A stretch of DNA of 64,000 nt, taken from positions 248,001 to 312,000 of the forward strand of contig CBDDJX010000002.1 in assembly GCA_965229885.1 (NCBI GenBank), read 5' to 3'. This document shows positions 55,973 to 64,000 of this stretch, piece after piece. Source of the stretch: DATLLJ01 sp965229885 (lineage in GTDB: Bacteria; Acidobacteriota; Vicinamibacteria; Vicinamibacterales; CAVVIG01). The notes below the pieces were generated by a model that saw only the letters and a program-made list of their open reading frames with translations, made no database searches and was not told the DNA's origin. Made by a program: the position numbers and the translations under genes. Every line of letters starts with the position of its first letter. Position 1 is the first letter of the stretch.

Positions 55973-58642
55973 CCAGCTCCCAAAGACGCCGCCGAGCTCG
56001 ATTCGACCGAAAGACGCGAGTGGCTCGACTCGCTTGATTATGTGCTCCAAAGTGGCGGTCCGGTCAAAGTCGCCCGCCTGCTGCGCGAACTGACGATCCA
56101 TGCCCGGCAGAGCGGCGTCAAGCTTCCGTTTACGGCCAATACGCCGTACATCAACACCATCTCGGCCGATGAGCAGGTGACCATGCCCGGCAACCCGGAC
56201 ATCGAGCGGCGCATCAAGAGCCTCGTTCGGTGGAATGCGCTGGCGATGGTCGTCCGTGCAAATCGGGCGGAAGAAGGCATCGGCGGTCACATTTCGACGT
56301 ATGCCTCGGCGGCGACGCTCTACGAGGTGGCCTTCAATCACTTCTTTCACGGCCACGACGGCGACCGCGCCGGCGACGTCGTCTTCTTCCAGGGGCACGC
56401 GGCTCCCGGCATTTACGGGCGCGCCTATCTCGAAGGGCGGATCGACGAGACGCAACTCGGGAACTTCCGGCGCGAGCTGAACGCCGGCGACGGCCTCTCG
56501 TCCTACCCGCATCCCTGGCTGATGCCGGACTTCTGGGAGTACCCGACCGTCTCGATGGGGCTCGGCCCGATCATGGCGATCTACCATGCGCGATTCATCC
56601 GTTACATGGAAGATCGCGGGCTAATACCGAAGTCGGACGCCAAGGTCTGGGCATTTGTCGGCGACGGCGAAACCGACGAGCCGGAAGCGCTCGGCGCAAT
56701 CACGCTGCCGGCGCGCGAGAAGCTCGACAACCTGATCTTCGTCATCAATTGCAACCTGCAGCGGCTCGATGGGCCGGTCCGGGGCAACGGGCAGATCATT
56801 CAGGAGCTCGAGGCGACGTTCCGCGGCGCCGGCTGGAACGTGATCAAGGTCCTCTGGGGCCGGGAATGGGACGCGCTGCTCGCCAAGGACCGCGACGGAT
56901 TGCTCGTGAAGCGCATGGGAGAGATCGTCGACGGCCAGTATCAGAAGTATGCCGTCGAGTCGGGGGCGTACGTCCGTGAGCATTTCTGGGGTGCGGATCC
57001 GCGTCTGCTGGAGATGGTCAGGCACCTCTCCGACGATCAGCTCAAGAAGCTGACGCTCGGCGGACACGATGCAATCAAGGTCTACAACGCATACAAAGCG
57101 GCCGTTGAGCACACAGGGTCCCCGACGGTCATCCTCGCGCGCACGATCAAAGGGTACGGACTCGGCGAAGCGGGAGAAGGCAAGAACATCACGCACCAGC
57201 AGAAGAAGTTGAACGACGAGGAGCTGCGCGCCTTCCGCGCCCGCTTCGGCATTCCGATTTCCGATGCCGAGATCCACGACGCGCCGTTCTACCGGCCGGC
57301 CGAAGACGCCATCGAAACCACGTACATGCGCGAGCGGCGCCAGGCGCTCGGTGGATACCTTCCCCACCGCAGGGTCCGCGCGACGCCGCTTGCCGCCGTT
57401 CCGCACGAGCCGTTCGAGGAGTTCCAGAAGGGCACCGAGGGCCGCAAGGCATCGACGACGATGGTGTTCGTGCGGCTGTTGTCGAAGCTGCTGCGCGACA
57501 AGGATATCGGCGAGCTCGTGGTGCCGATCGTGCCAGACGAAGCGCGCACGTTCGGCATGGAGGCGCTGTTCCGGCAGGTCGGCATCTACTCGCATGTCGG
57601 CCAGGTCTACGAGCCGGTCGACGTGGACATGCTCCTCTATTACAAGGAAGCGTCGGACGGCCAGATTCTCGAGGAAGGCATCACCGAGGCCGGATCGATG
57701 TCGTCGTTCATTGCGGCCGGCACGTCGTACGCGACACACGGCGTGAACACGATTCCGTTCTTCATTTACTATTCGATGTTCGGGTTCCAGCGCATCGGCG
57801 ACCTGATCTGGGCCGCGGCCGACGCCCGCACGCGCGGGTTCATGCTGGGCGGCACGGCCGGAAGGACGACGCTCGCCGGCGAGGGGCTGCAGCATCAGGA
57901 CGGTAACAGCCATCTGTTCGCGATGGCGTATCCCAACTGCCTCGCCTACGATCCCGCGTTCGCCTACGAGATGGCCGTCATCATCGAGGACGGCATCCGG
58001 CGGATGTACGTCGAGCAGGAGAGCATCTTCTACTACCTGACGCTCATGAACGAGCCGTACGCGATGCCGCCGATGCCGGAAGGCGTACGCGAGGGCATCA
58101 TCAACGGGTTGTATCGTTTCCGCGCGACCTCGAAGCCGGACGCGGTGCGCCGCGCGCAACTGTTCGGCAGCGGCGCCATTCTGCCCGAAGTCATCAAGGC
58201 TCAGGAGATGCTCGAGTCGAAGTATGACGTCGGCACCGACGTGTGGAGCGTAACGAGCTACGGCGAGCTGTACCGCGACGGCCACGCGTGCGAGCGCTGG
58301 AACATGCTGCATCCATGCGACACCCCGCGCGTGCCGTACGTGACCGCCTGTCTCACGGACGCACCCGGCGTCTTCGTGGCCGCGTCCGATTACGTGAAAG
58401 CGCTGCCCGATGCGATCGACCGCTGGCTGCCGCGACCGCTGCTTGCGCTCGGCACTGACGGCTTCGGGCGCAGCGAGAACCGCATCGGCCTGCGCGATTT
58501 CTTCGAGGTGGACTACCGCTATGTCGTCGTGGCGACACTGGGCGCGCTCGCGCGCGACGGCCAGGTGGACGCGTCGGTTGTCCAGCAGGCGATCGAGGTG
58601 CTCAACATCAATCCAGACAAGAGCAATCCCGCGAATTCGTAA
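55961..58642 (+). CDS. aceE: pyruvate dehydrogenase E1 component, homodimeric type
   Basis: 893 residues from GTG 55961 (or the next GTG, 55964). TPP-binding GDGETDEPEAL followed by NCNLQRLDGPVRGN, and the conserved YPHPWLMPDFWEYPTVSMGL and EGLQHQDGNSH mark AceE rather than the PdhA/PdhB type. It decarboxylates pyruvate and transfers the acetyl unit to lipoyl-AceF. It leads the aceE-aceF-lpdA run, 2 bp before aceF. Confidence 0.97.
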   Translation: MVRHPAPKDAAELDSTERREWLDSLDYVLQSGGPVKVARLLRELTIHARQSGVKLPFTANTPYINTISADEQVTMPGNPDIERRIKSLVRWNALAMVVRANRAEEGIGGHISTYASAATLYEVAFNHFFHGHDGDRAGDVVFFQGHAAPGIYGRAYLEGRIDETQLGNFRRELNAGDGLSSYPHPWLMPDFWEYPTVSMGLGPIMAIYHARFIRYMEDRGLIPKSDAKVWAFVGDGETDEPEALGAITLPAREKLDNLIFVINCNLQRLDGPVRGNGQIIQELEATFRGAGWNVIKVLWGREWDALLAKDRDGLLVKRMGEIVDGQYQKYAVESGAYVREHFWGADPRLLEMVRHLSDDQLKKLTLGGHDAIKVYNAYKAAVEHTGSPTVILARTIKGYGLGEAGEGKNITHQQKKLNDEELRAFRARFGIPISDAEIHDAPFYRPAEDAIETTYMRERRQALGGYLPHRRVRATPLAAVPHEPFEEFQKGTEGRKASTTMVFVRLLSKLLRDKDIGELVVPIVPDEARTFGMEALFRQVGIYSHVGQVYEPVDVDMLLYYKEASDGQILEEGITEAGSMSSFIAAGTSYATHGVNTIPFFIYYSMFGFQRIGDLIWAAADARTRGFMLGGTAGRTTLAGEGLQHQDGNSHLFAMAYPNCLAYDPAFAYEMAVIIEDGIRRMYVEQESIFYYLTLMNEPYAMPPMPEGVREGIINGLYRFRATSKPDAVRRAQLFGSGAILPEVIKAQEMLESKYDVGTDVWSVTSYGELYRDGHACERWNMLHPCDTPRVPYVTACLTDAPGVFVAASDYVKALPDAIDRWLPRPLLALGTDGFGRSENRIGLRDFFEVDYRYVVVATLGALARDGQVDASVVQQAIEVLNINPDKSNPANS

Positions 58643-58644
58643 CG

Positions 58645-59967
58645 ATGGCTGACTTCACTCTTCCCGAACTGGGTGAGAACGTCACGGCAGGGGATGTGCT
58701 GCGCGTTCTCGTCAAACTCGGCGACACGGTCGCCAAGGACCAGACAGTTCTCGAGCTCGAAACCGACAAGGCGACGATTGAGGTGCCTTCATCGGTCGCC
58801 GGACGCGTGACCGCCGTCAGCGTGAAAGCCGGAGACAAGGTCAAGGTGGGCCAGGCGATCCTGACCGTTGAGGATGGCACCGGCAAGGCCGCGGCGGCGC
58901 CGGCGGCCGCACCGGAAAAGACATCGACGACAGCGGCCGCGCCAGGAGGACCAGGCAAGGCGGGCGGGAAGGAACAGGGGGAACCCGCCAAGGTCGTCGA
59001 CATCAGCCGCGGCGCGCGTCCGAGCGCCGAGCCCGCCGCCGCGGAGATGCCGCTGGCTCCGGCGGCGCCGTCGGTACGGCGGATGGCGCGGGAACTCGGT
59101 GTCGACATCGATCGAGTCTCGGGGTCCGAAGCCAACGGCCGCATCTCGATCGAGGACGTCAAGACGCGCGCCAGGCGGCTGCTCGAGGGCGTGGCCCGGG
59201 CCGGGGCCCACGCCGCGCCTGGGGGCCCTGGGGACAGTGTCGCGTTGCCTGACTTCTCGCGCTGGGGCGAAATCGAGCGTCAGCCGATGCGCCCGGTGCG
59301 GCGCAAGACCGCCGAGCACCTGAGCGCCGCCTGGCGCACGATTCCTCACGTCACGCAGCACGATCTGGCCGACGTCACCGCGCTCGAGGAATTGCGGACG
59401 AAGTACGCCAAGGAAGCCGAAGAGGCGGGGGGCAATCTGACGGTCACGGCGATTGCGGTGAAAGTGGTCGCGGCGGCGCTCACGGTGTTTCCGCAATTCA
59501 ACGCCTCGATCGATCTCGCCGCCGAGGAGATCATCTACAAAAAGTACGTGAATATCGGCATCGCCGTCGATACCGATCGCGGGCTGCTCGTGCCCGTGGT
59601 GCGCGACGCCGACACGAAGAACATCATCCAGATCGCGGTCGAGATTGCCGAGCTCTCCGCGAAAGCGCGGAATCGCAAGATCTCGCTCGAGGAGATGCAG
59701 GGCGGCTGCTTTAGCATCTCGAACCTCGGCGGCATCGGCGGCACGTACTTCACGCCGATCGTGAACGCGCCCGAACTGGCGACTCTGGGCATCTCCCGCG
59801 CGCGTACGGAGCCGGTCTACCGGGATAATGAGGTCGTGCCGCGCCTGATGCTGCCGTTGTCGCTGTCCTACGATCACCGCGCGATCGACGGCGCCGACGG
59901 CATCCGCTTCCTGCGGTGGGTCATCCAGGCCCTCGAACAGCCATTCCTGCTGGCACTCCAAGGATGA
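58645..59967 (+). CDS. aceF: dihydrolipoyl acetyltransferase (pyruvate dehydrogenase E2)
   Basis: 440 residues with one lipoyl domain (lipoyl lysine K42 in ETDKATIEVP), an Ala/Pro-rich linker, a peripheral-subunit-binding domain (VRRMARELGVDIDRVSGSEA) and the catalytic domain. The latter ends with SYDHRAIDGADG, containing the catalytic His and Asp. Passes acetyl groups to CoA and forms the complex core. Many E2 proteins paired with AceE have several lipoyl domains; here there is one. Confidence 0.96.
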   Translation: MADFTLPELGENVTAGDVLRVLVKLGDTVAKDQTVLELETDKATIEVPSSVAGRVTAVSVKAGDKVKVGQAILTVEDGTGKAAAAPAAAPEKTSTTAAAPGGPGKAGGKEQGEPAKVVDISRGARPSAEPAAAEMPLAPAAPSVRRMARELGVDIDRVSGSEANGRISIEDVKTRARRLLEGVARAGAHAAPGGPGDSVALPDFSRWGEIERQPMRPVRRKTAEHLSAAWRTIPHVTQHDLADVTALEELRTKYAKEAEEAGGNLTVTAIAVKVVAAALTVFPQFNASIDLAAEEIIYKKYVNIGIAVDTDRGLLVPVVRDADTKNIIQIAVEIAELSAKARNRKISLEEMQGGCFSISNLGGIGGTYFTPIVNAPELATLGISRARTEPVYRDNEVVPRLMLPLSLSYDHRAIDGADGIRFLRWVIQALEQPFLLALQG

Positions 59968-59977
59968 AACGCCGCGT

Positions 59978-61405
59978 ATGACCGCTGTTCAACTTGTCGT
60001 CGTCGGCGGTGGGCCCGGTGGGTACGCGGCCGCATTTCTCGGCGCCGACCTCGGTCTGAGCGTCGCGCTCGTGGACCCGGAAGCGAATCCCGGCGGCGTC
60101 TGCGTGTATCGCGGCTGCATCCCGTCGAAGGCGCTCCTGCACGTCGCGAAGGTGATCAACGAGTCGCGTCACGCGAAGGCATGGGGCGTGGAGTTCGGCG
60201 AGCCGAAGGTCGATCTCGCGAAGCTGCGGGAGTTCAAGAATAGTATCGTGAAGCGGCTGACTGGCGGAACGGGCCAGCTCGCGAAGGTGCGCAAGATTCA
60301 GTACGTGCAGGGCTTGGCCGAAATCATCGACGGCCATCGGTTGCGCGTGAAGCCGACTGGCGGTGGGACTGACGTCGAGATGCAGTTCGAGCACGCCATT
60401 CTCGCGACCGGTTCGAGGCCGGCGATTCCTCAGGCGCTGAAGATTCCTGGCGGAGACCATGACGCCCGCGTCATGGATTCGACCGCCGCGCTCGACCTTC
60501 CGGACAGTCCACAGTCCCTGCTCGTCGTCGGCGGCGGGTACATCGGGCTCGAGCTCGGCACCGTCTATGCCGCGCTCGGCAGCGCCGTCACCGTCGTCGA
60601 GATGACACCAGGGCTGCTGCCGGGAGCGGACCGCGATCTGGTCGACATTCTGGGCAAGCGCGCAGCGAAGACGATGAAAAGCGTCCTGCTCGAGACGCGC
60701 GTCGTGCAGATGAAAGCCGAAGCCAGGGGAATCCGCGTCACGATGGAAGGGAAGGCGGATCCAAAAGAGCAGCTATTCGATCGCGTGCTCGTCGCGGTCG
60801 GGCGCCGGCCGAACTCGAGCATTCCTGGCCTCGATCGCACGTGCGTGCAGGTCGACGAGCGCGGCTTCATCGTGGTCGACGAGCAGCGCCGCACCCACGA
60901 GCCGTCGATCTTCGCGATCGGCGACGTCGCGGGGGAGCCGATGCTGGCGCACAAGGCGTCGCACGAGGGGCGGGTCGCGGCTGAGGTGATCGCTGGCGGG
61001 AACGTCGCGTTCGCGCCGCGTGCGATTCCCGCCGTGGTCTTTACCGATCCCGAGCTGGCGTGGGCCGGTCTGACTGAATCGCAGGCGGCGAAGGAGAACC
61101 GGAAGGTCTCGGTCGCGAAATTTCCCTGGGGCGCGTCGGGCCGCGCGATGACGCTCGATCGCACGGACGGCCTGACGAAGCTGATTTTCGATCCGGAGAC
61201 GGAGCGTCTCCTCGGCGTCGGGCTCGTCGGTCCTGGTGCCGGCGAGTTGATTGCGGAAGGTGTGCTCGCGATCGAAATGGGCGCGAACGCGACCGACCTG
61301 AAGCAGTCAATTCATCCGCATCCCACGCTGGCCGAAACGATCATGGAGTCGGCCGAAGTGTTCTCTGGTCAGGCGACGCACGTGTACCGACCGAAGCGCG
61401 GCTAG
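59978..61405 (+). CDS. lpdA: dihydrolipoamide dehydrogenase (E3)
   Basis: 475 residues. FAD motif VVVGGGPGGYAAA, redox disulfide C42/C47 in VCVYRGCIPSK, NAD motif LVVGGGYIGLELG, second FAD motif SIFAIGDVAGEPML and the C-terminal His-Glu region SIHPHPTLAETIMES. Re-oxidises lipoyl groups of AceF. It starts 10 bp after aceF. It ends the operon; the next genes are on the opposite strand. Confidence 0.97.
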   Translation: MTAVQLVVVGGGPGGYAAAFLGADLGLSVALVDPEANPGGVCVYRGCIPSKALLHVAKVINESRHAKAWGVEFGEPKVDLAKLREFKNSIVKRLTGGTGQLAKVRKIQYVQGLAEIIDGHRLRVKPTGGGTDVEMQFEHAILATGSRPAIPQALKIPGGDHDARVMDSTAALDLPDSPQSLLVVGGGYIGLELGTVYAALGSAVTVVEMTPGLLPGADRDLVDILGKRAAKTMKSVLLETRVVQMKAEARGIRVTMEGKADPKEQLFDRVLVAVGRRPNSSIPGLDRTCVQVDERGFIVVDEQRRTHEPSIFAIGDVAGEPMLAHKASHEGRVAAEVIAGGNVAFAPRAIPAVVFTDPELAWAGLTESQAAKENRKVSVAKFPWGASGRAMTLDRTDGLTKLIFDPETERLLGVGLVGPGAGELIAEGVLAIEMGANATDLKQSIHPHPTLAETIMESAEVFSGQATHVYRPKRG

Positions 61406-61617
61406 CCTGACCGACTCGCCTGCTCGAGAAAGAAAAATAGGTGTCTTTAGTCTAACGAATATTCGTGGTACTTCTGTTTGGCGTTCGTAAGAGAGGCCGA
61501 CTTTCTTGATTTGATTTCATATCCAAACGCATCAGCGACGCGTTGAAGAGAGTAGTAGAGTGTGTATTTACGGGACATTTAGTAGTTAAGTCTCCTGGTT
61601 CCGGAGCGTCGCCTAAA
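61406..61617. other. AT-rich intergenic region
   Basis: 212 bp between the convergent ends of lpdA and the 5'-nucleotidase. Visibly lower in GC than its surroundings, with stretches such as AAGAAAAATAGGTGTCTTTA and TTTAGTAGTTAAG. No gene of its own is seen and no clean terminator hairpin, though both transcripts must end here. The composition suggests inserted or decayed foreign DNA. Confidence 0.5.
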
Positions 61618-63310
61618 CTAATCGAGCCTGACAATTCTGTTCTGCGCGCCTGGGCCGACCGGCGAATGGGTTCGGAAGTACGCGACCAGCGCGTCGACGT
61701 CGATGTCGCCGCCGAGCTGGTCCGTCCCTTCCTGAAATCCTGTAAAGCCATCGCCGCCCGAGGCGAGGAAGTTGTTCATGGCGACGCGCACGCGCTCGTC
61801 GGGGCCGAGGACGCGGCCTCCGATCTTGATAGATGCGGGCGCGACGTGCTGACCGGCCGGCGCGTTCAGCTTGTAGCTGTATGTGAATCCGCTTGACACC
61901 TGGAGGATGCGGTTCGTTCCAGCCGCAAGCCCGCCGAACTGCTGCTCGAGCAGCCGCTTGATCATGCGGCCGGTGAATGTCTGCACCGTCATCACGTTGC
62001 TGAATGGCTGCACGGAAAAAAGCTCGCTGTAGGTCACCTGCCCGGCCTGTTCCGTTCCCGTACGGTTGTCAGCAATCAGGTCCGCTCGAATACCGCCGGG
62101 ATTCATGAATGCGATGGCGGCGCCGCCTTTGTCGGCCGGGCTCGTCGAAGCGAGCTGGGCGTCAGCGATGATGTTGCCGAGTGCCGATTCGCCCGCGCGG
62201 TTGTTTGCGCGTCTGATGTCGCCGGCTACCGAGCCGACGATGTGGTTCGCGATCGGCGCGGCCACCGCCGCATATTTGGCGAGGATGCGTGTCTGGCCGG
62301 GATCTTTCGCGACGTCGCGGCTGACGATCTCGTTCGTGGCCGAGACATCGGCGATCGTATCGTCCCTCGGATCGATTGTGACGTCGATGCGAGTAATCAT
62401 GCGGCCGAATGAGCTCGCGCTCGTGACGGAGTGGCCCGCGATCGTGCAGACGTAGGACTGGTGTGTGTGACCGCTGATGACCACTTTGATGTCGGGCGAT
62501 AGCTTCTCGGCGACCCGGGCGATGGCGCCGCTGAAGCCGTTGCAGCCGTTCAGATTGGCGTTGGCGGACTGCGCGCCGCCCTCATGAATCAGCAGCACGA
62601 TCGCCCTGACGCCTTGCTGTTTCAGCTCCGCCGCGTGTGCGTTGGCGGTCGCCGCCTCGTCGAGAAAGGTGAGGCCGCGAACGCCCGTGGGCGTGACGAT
62701 CTGCGGCGTGTTCCTGAGCGTCTCGCCGATGAACCCGATCTTCACGCCGGCGCTTGTCCGAATGGCCGTGGCGGGAAATAGCGGCGCGGACTGCTGTCCC
62801 GTCCGCTCGACGACGTTCGCCGAGAGGTACTGGAATGTCGCGCCGGCGAATCCATCGCCATCCTGGCAACCGTCCGACGCATGGCATCCGCCCTTCTGCA
62901 TGCGCAGCAGTTCATCCCGGCCATGGTCGAACTCATGATTGCCCACTGAGGCGACGGCCAGGTTCATCGCGTTCAGCGACTCGATGGTGGGCTCGTCGTG
63001 GAAGAGCGCGGAGATGAGCGGCGATGCGCCAATGAGATCGCCAGCGGCGACGATAATTGAGTTCGGGTTTCGGGCGATGTCATTCTTGAGATGTGCGGCC
63101 AGGTACTCGGCGCCACCGGCCGGCGCCAGGCCGACGAGACCGTTCGAACCGGTCGGCGGCTCCAGGTTTCCGTGAAAGTCGTTGATGGCGAGGAGTTGGA
63201 CGGTGACCGGGGAGCGGCCGCGCTCCTGATGCGGCCATCGCCGCGGCGATGAGCGCGGCCAGGGGCAACAGGACAAATCGTCTAGTGGGCGAGGGCCTGA
63301 TCGAACGCAT
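61618..63310 (-). pseudogene. secreted 5'-nucleotidase/metallophosphatase, signal peptide out of frame
   Basis: The body encodes a UshA-like two-domain enzyme: metal ligands in LLAINDFHGNLEP, VVAAGDLIGASPL, VGNHEFDHGRDE and VISGHTHQSY, then the nucleotide-binding C-terminal domain (GDGFTGFQEGTDQLGG). A proper signal peptide, PTRRFVLLPLAALIAAAMAA, starts at ATG 63310 but is in another frame; the shift lies near 63220. One base would join them. As written the body can only start at internal codons without export. Probably an assembly indel or a recent mutation. The gene start overlaps the lipA 3' end by 29 bp, suggesting a lipA-nuc unit. Confidence 0.8.
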
Positions 63311-64000
63311 CAGTGGTTTCGTGTGCGTGGTACGAACTACGCACGAGCGGTCCTGACTCGACGTGGACGAAGCCCAGATCGAGCGCGATCCGCTTGAGCT
63401 CGCGAAACTCGTCGGGATGGTAGTAACGGATCATGGGCGCGTGCCGATCCGATGGTCGGAGATACTGGCCGATCGTCAGGATTCCGCAGCCGACGTCGCA
63501 AAGATCCTTGAACGTGGCCACCAGTTCTTCGTGCTCCTCGCCGAGGCCCACCATCACACCGGTCTTCGTGGGAATGTCGGGGGCGTAGCGGCGGGAACGA
63601 TCGAGTAGCTCCAGCGTGCGCGCGTACCGTCCGCCTGATCGCGCCATCTTGTACAGCCGCGGAACGGTTTCCGTGTTGTGATTGAGCACATCGGGCCGGG
63701 CGTCCAGCACGGTGTGGAGCGCCGATTCGTCACCTTGAAAGTCAGGGATGAGCACTTCGAAGCGGCAGGCCGGAAGGCGCGCGTGCGTCTCGCGGATCGT
63801 TTCCGCGAAGATCGACGCGCCGCCGTCCGGCAGGTCGTCGCGATCGACCGAGGTCACGACAACGTAGGTGAGGCCGAGCGTCTCGATCGCGTCCGCGACT
63901 CGACGCGGTTCTTCACCGTCCACCGCTCCCGGGCGGCCGTGCGTCACCGCGCAGTATGCGCACGCGCGGGTGCAGACGTCGCCCAGGATCATGAACGTCG
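63282..64000 (-). CDS. lipA: lipoyl synthase, 5' part outside window
   Basis: The visible 239 residues start inside the protein just before the radical SAM cluster CTRACAYC (CxxxCxxC). They include VVTSVDRDDLPDGG, VLNHNTETVPRLY, KTGVMVGLGE and LTIGQYLRPSDRH. The C-terminus SGPLVRSSYHAHETTDAF is typical. It inserts sulfur at C6 and C8 of octanoyl groups to make the lipoyl cofactor used by AceF encoded 4 kb away. The auxiliary cluster cysteines lie upstream of the window edge. Confidence 0.96.
   Translation of the reverse strand, partial: TFMILGDVCTRACAYCAVTHGRPGAVDGEEPRRVADAIETLGLTYVVVTSVDRDDLPDGGASIFAETIRETHARLPACRFEVLIPDFQGDESALHTVLDARPDVLNHNTETVPRLYKMARSGGRYARTLELLDRSRRYAPDIPTKTGVMVGLGEEHEELVATFKDLCDVGCGILTIGQYLRPSDRHAPMIRYYHPDEFRELKRIALDLGFVHVESGPLVRSSYHAHETTDAFDQALAH

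Noticed and set aside
56621..58312. 563-codon open frame antisense to aceE
   Set aside because: Shadow frame with Arg/His/Val-rich nonsense composition and no ribosome site.
58789..59961. 390-codon open frame antisense to aceF
   Set aside because: Shadow of the E2 gene; no family character.

Overview
The window looks like a chromosomal segment of a high-GC acidobacterium, probably of the Vicinamibacteria (subgroup 6) type. This is inferred from gene content and protein style: many PilZ and HD-GYP/HEAT proteins, secreted proteins of a paralogous acidobacterial family, a SagB-type nitroreductase, an MJ0619-like radical SAM protein and an AceE-type pyruvate dehydrogenase. No rRNA is present to settle the taxonomy. 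One tRNA, tRNA-Leu(CAG), is present. No CRISPR array, prophage or plasmid origin was seen.

Layout. (1) 0-9.7 kb is a decayed zone: a 5'-truncated Ig-like protein, a squalene-cyclase-like remnant abutting a PilZ remnant, an intact SagB-type dehydrogenase, a sorbosone-dehydrogenase pseudogene, an intact M23 peptidase, a broken outer-membrane-barrel gene, a broken integrase-type IS and a broken secreted homoserine-acetyltransferase-like hydrolase. (2) 9.7-16.3 kb: tRNA-Leu, hemD, sppA, a PpiD-type chaperone and a GAF-GGDEF diguanylate cyclase. (3) 16.4-23.5 kb: the elongasome operon mreB-mreC-mreD-mrdA-rodA with rng at its end. (4) 23.5-28.0 kb: a small secreted protein, a short alkyltransferase-like gene, HD-GYP and HEAT genes damaged at their mutual border, and a nucleoside transporter. 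(5) 28.4-35.7 kb: mtnA-tsaD-nudix followed by two ABC ATPase/permease pairs and a DUF3352-like protein. tsaD carries an in-frame 65-bp perfect palindrome. (6) 35.7-39.98 kb: gamma-glutamylcyclotransferase-like, PilZ, a receiver-like protein without phospho-acceptor, a frameshifted aldehyde dehydrogenase, folE and a secreted protein. (7) 40.0-48.8 kb: a 701-aa MJ0619/Tes-like radical SAM enzyme, an IS4 remnant, a YpdA-like flavoprotein, a LON-domain protein, an IS630-like element, and a VWA + MoxR/Mg-chelatase-like AAA pair. (8) 49-53.6 kb accessory stretch: two secreted paralogues, a GDPD and an SDR. (9) 53.7-64 kb: udg-ilvA on the minus strand, aceE-aceF-lpdA on the plus strand, then nuc and lipA on the minus strand. 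lipA makes the lipoyl cofactor that AceF carries.

Several otherwise conserved genes (aldehyde dehydrogenase, HEAT protein, 5'-nucleotidase) carry single reading-frame breaks. These could be assembly indels. Others (sorbosone dehydrogenase, transposases) also have internal deletions and are real pseudogenes. Every frameshift call should be read with that in mind.
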